In this document: positions 5,519-5,714 of the stretch, in pieces
How positions within the stretch are numbered: position 1 is the stretch's first letter
Layout: each line of letters opens with the position of its first letter
Assembly (NCBI GenBank): GCA_023481025.1
Contig: JAMCWV010000012.1
Location: 1-5,714 of the forward strand
Direction: 5' to 3'
Length of the DNA: 5,714 nt
Origin: Gammaproteobacteria bacterium
GTDB lineage: Bacteria; Pseudomonadota; Gammaproteobacteria; Enterobacterales; Alteromonadaceae
The notes under the pieces: generated by a model
What the model saw: only the letters and a program-made list of their open reading frames with translations
What the model was told of the DNA's origin: nothing
Databases searched by the model: none
Translations under genes and position numbers: made by a program

Positions 5519-5714
5519 AGGCCACGAAAGTACGCATTTATCCCACACCTGAGCAGGCTGAGTTTTTAAACCGTCAGTTCGGCGCTGTGCGCTTTGCGTA
5601 TAACAAGGCTTTGCATATCATCAGCAGCCAATACAAGCGTCACGACCTGAAATTAAAAGCCAAAAAAGACCTCAAGCCGCTGTTGGCTGTTGCGAAGACA
5701 TCTCGTAAATATCA
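5512..5714 (+). CDS. tnpB: TnpB/OrfB RNA-guided nuclease of IS200/IS605 family, N-terminal fragment
   Basis: Only the first 67 codons are in the window; the gene runs off the right edge. The beginning MLKATKVRIYPTPEQAEFL, followed by FGAVRFAYNKAL, is the typical N-terminus of TnpB/OrfB proteins, which are RuvC-type nucleases guided by an RNA from the element's 3' end and related to the ancestors of Cas12. The RuvC residues and zinc finger would lie outside the window. An in-frame ATG at 5500 would add four residues. I prefer 5512 because GAG lies 7 bases upstream and the predicted transcript start near 5491 would leave only 9 bases before 5500. The visible part has no stop or frameshift, but completeness cannot be judged. 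Confidence 0.88.
   Translation, partial: MLKATKVRIYPTPEQAEFLNRQFGAVRFAYNKALHIISSQYKRHDLKLKAKKDLKPLLAVAKTSRKY

Larger units (their letters stand above)
4967..5714. mobile_element. IS200/IS605-family insertion sequence, left part
   Basis: The element carries divergent tnpA (minus strand) and tnpB (plus strand), the arrangement of the IS605 group. Such elements move as single-stranded circles without creating target duplications or having terminal inverted repeats, and carry subterminal hairpins instead. Its left boundary is inferred from the loss of toxin homology, between about 4966 and 4985; the first hairpin starts at 4982. A TTTAG at 4961-4965 just outside would suit as a short target. The right end, with the remainder of tnpB and any guide RNA, lies beyond the window. 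Confidence 0.85.

Noticed and set aside
1..5714. CRISPR array, tRNA or rRNA gene
   Set aside because: No regularly spaced direct repeats, cloverleaf or rRNA-like conserved stretches were seen in any intergenic region.

Overview
The window looks like chromosomal DNA of a gammaproteobacterium. The visible LpdA and RibA proteins follow the Escherichia coli proteins closely along their length, the M13 peptidase is an outer-membrane-type lipoprotein, and several intergenic signals are typical of Gammaproteobacteria. A marine Alteromonadales host (for example the Idiomarina group) is my guess from overall protein flavour; nothing in the window proves it.

Layout. (1) Positions 1-1208 hold the 3' five-sixths of lpdA, the E3 subunit of pyruvate and 2-oxoglutarate dehydrogenases; its start lies upstream. 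A clean intrinsic terminator closes it at 1231-1265. (2) ribA (GTP cyclohydrolase II, first step of riboflavin synthesis) follows at 1410-2003 behind an extended -10 promoter, and ends in a strong hairpin with almost no U-tract. (3) A complete M13-family zinc metallopeptidase lipoprotein occupies 2130-4205. (4) The 316 bases from 4206 to 4521 carry no gene. They hold an ERIC-like imperfect palindrome directly after the peptidase stop, an intrinsic terminator at 4342-4373, and a cluster of three palindromes that probably forms the control region of the next operon. (5) A RelB/DinJ-type antitoxin (4522-4806) overlaps a YafQ/RelE-type toxin gene that is cut after about 60 codons. (6) The cut is caused by an IS200/IS605-family element entering at about 4967-4985 and running off the right edge. 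It carries tnpA (HUH transposase, minus strand) and the 5' end of tnpB (RNA-guided nuclease family, plus strand), transcribed divergently from two interlocked promoters.

How it fits together. The left 4.2 kb is ordinary core metabolism plus an envelope peptidase, each unit with its own terminator. The right 1.5 kb is accessory DNA: a toxin-antitoxin pair whose toxin has been destroyed by a transposon, leaving what looks like an orphan antitoxin with its operator region intact. I see no completely new system. The points most worth a second look are the broken toxin-antitoxin module, the mirrored tnpA/tnpB promoters, the ERIC-like element and the palindrome cluster before the antitoxin.
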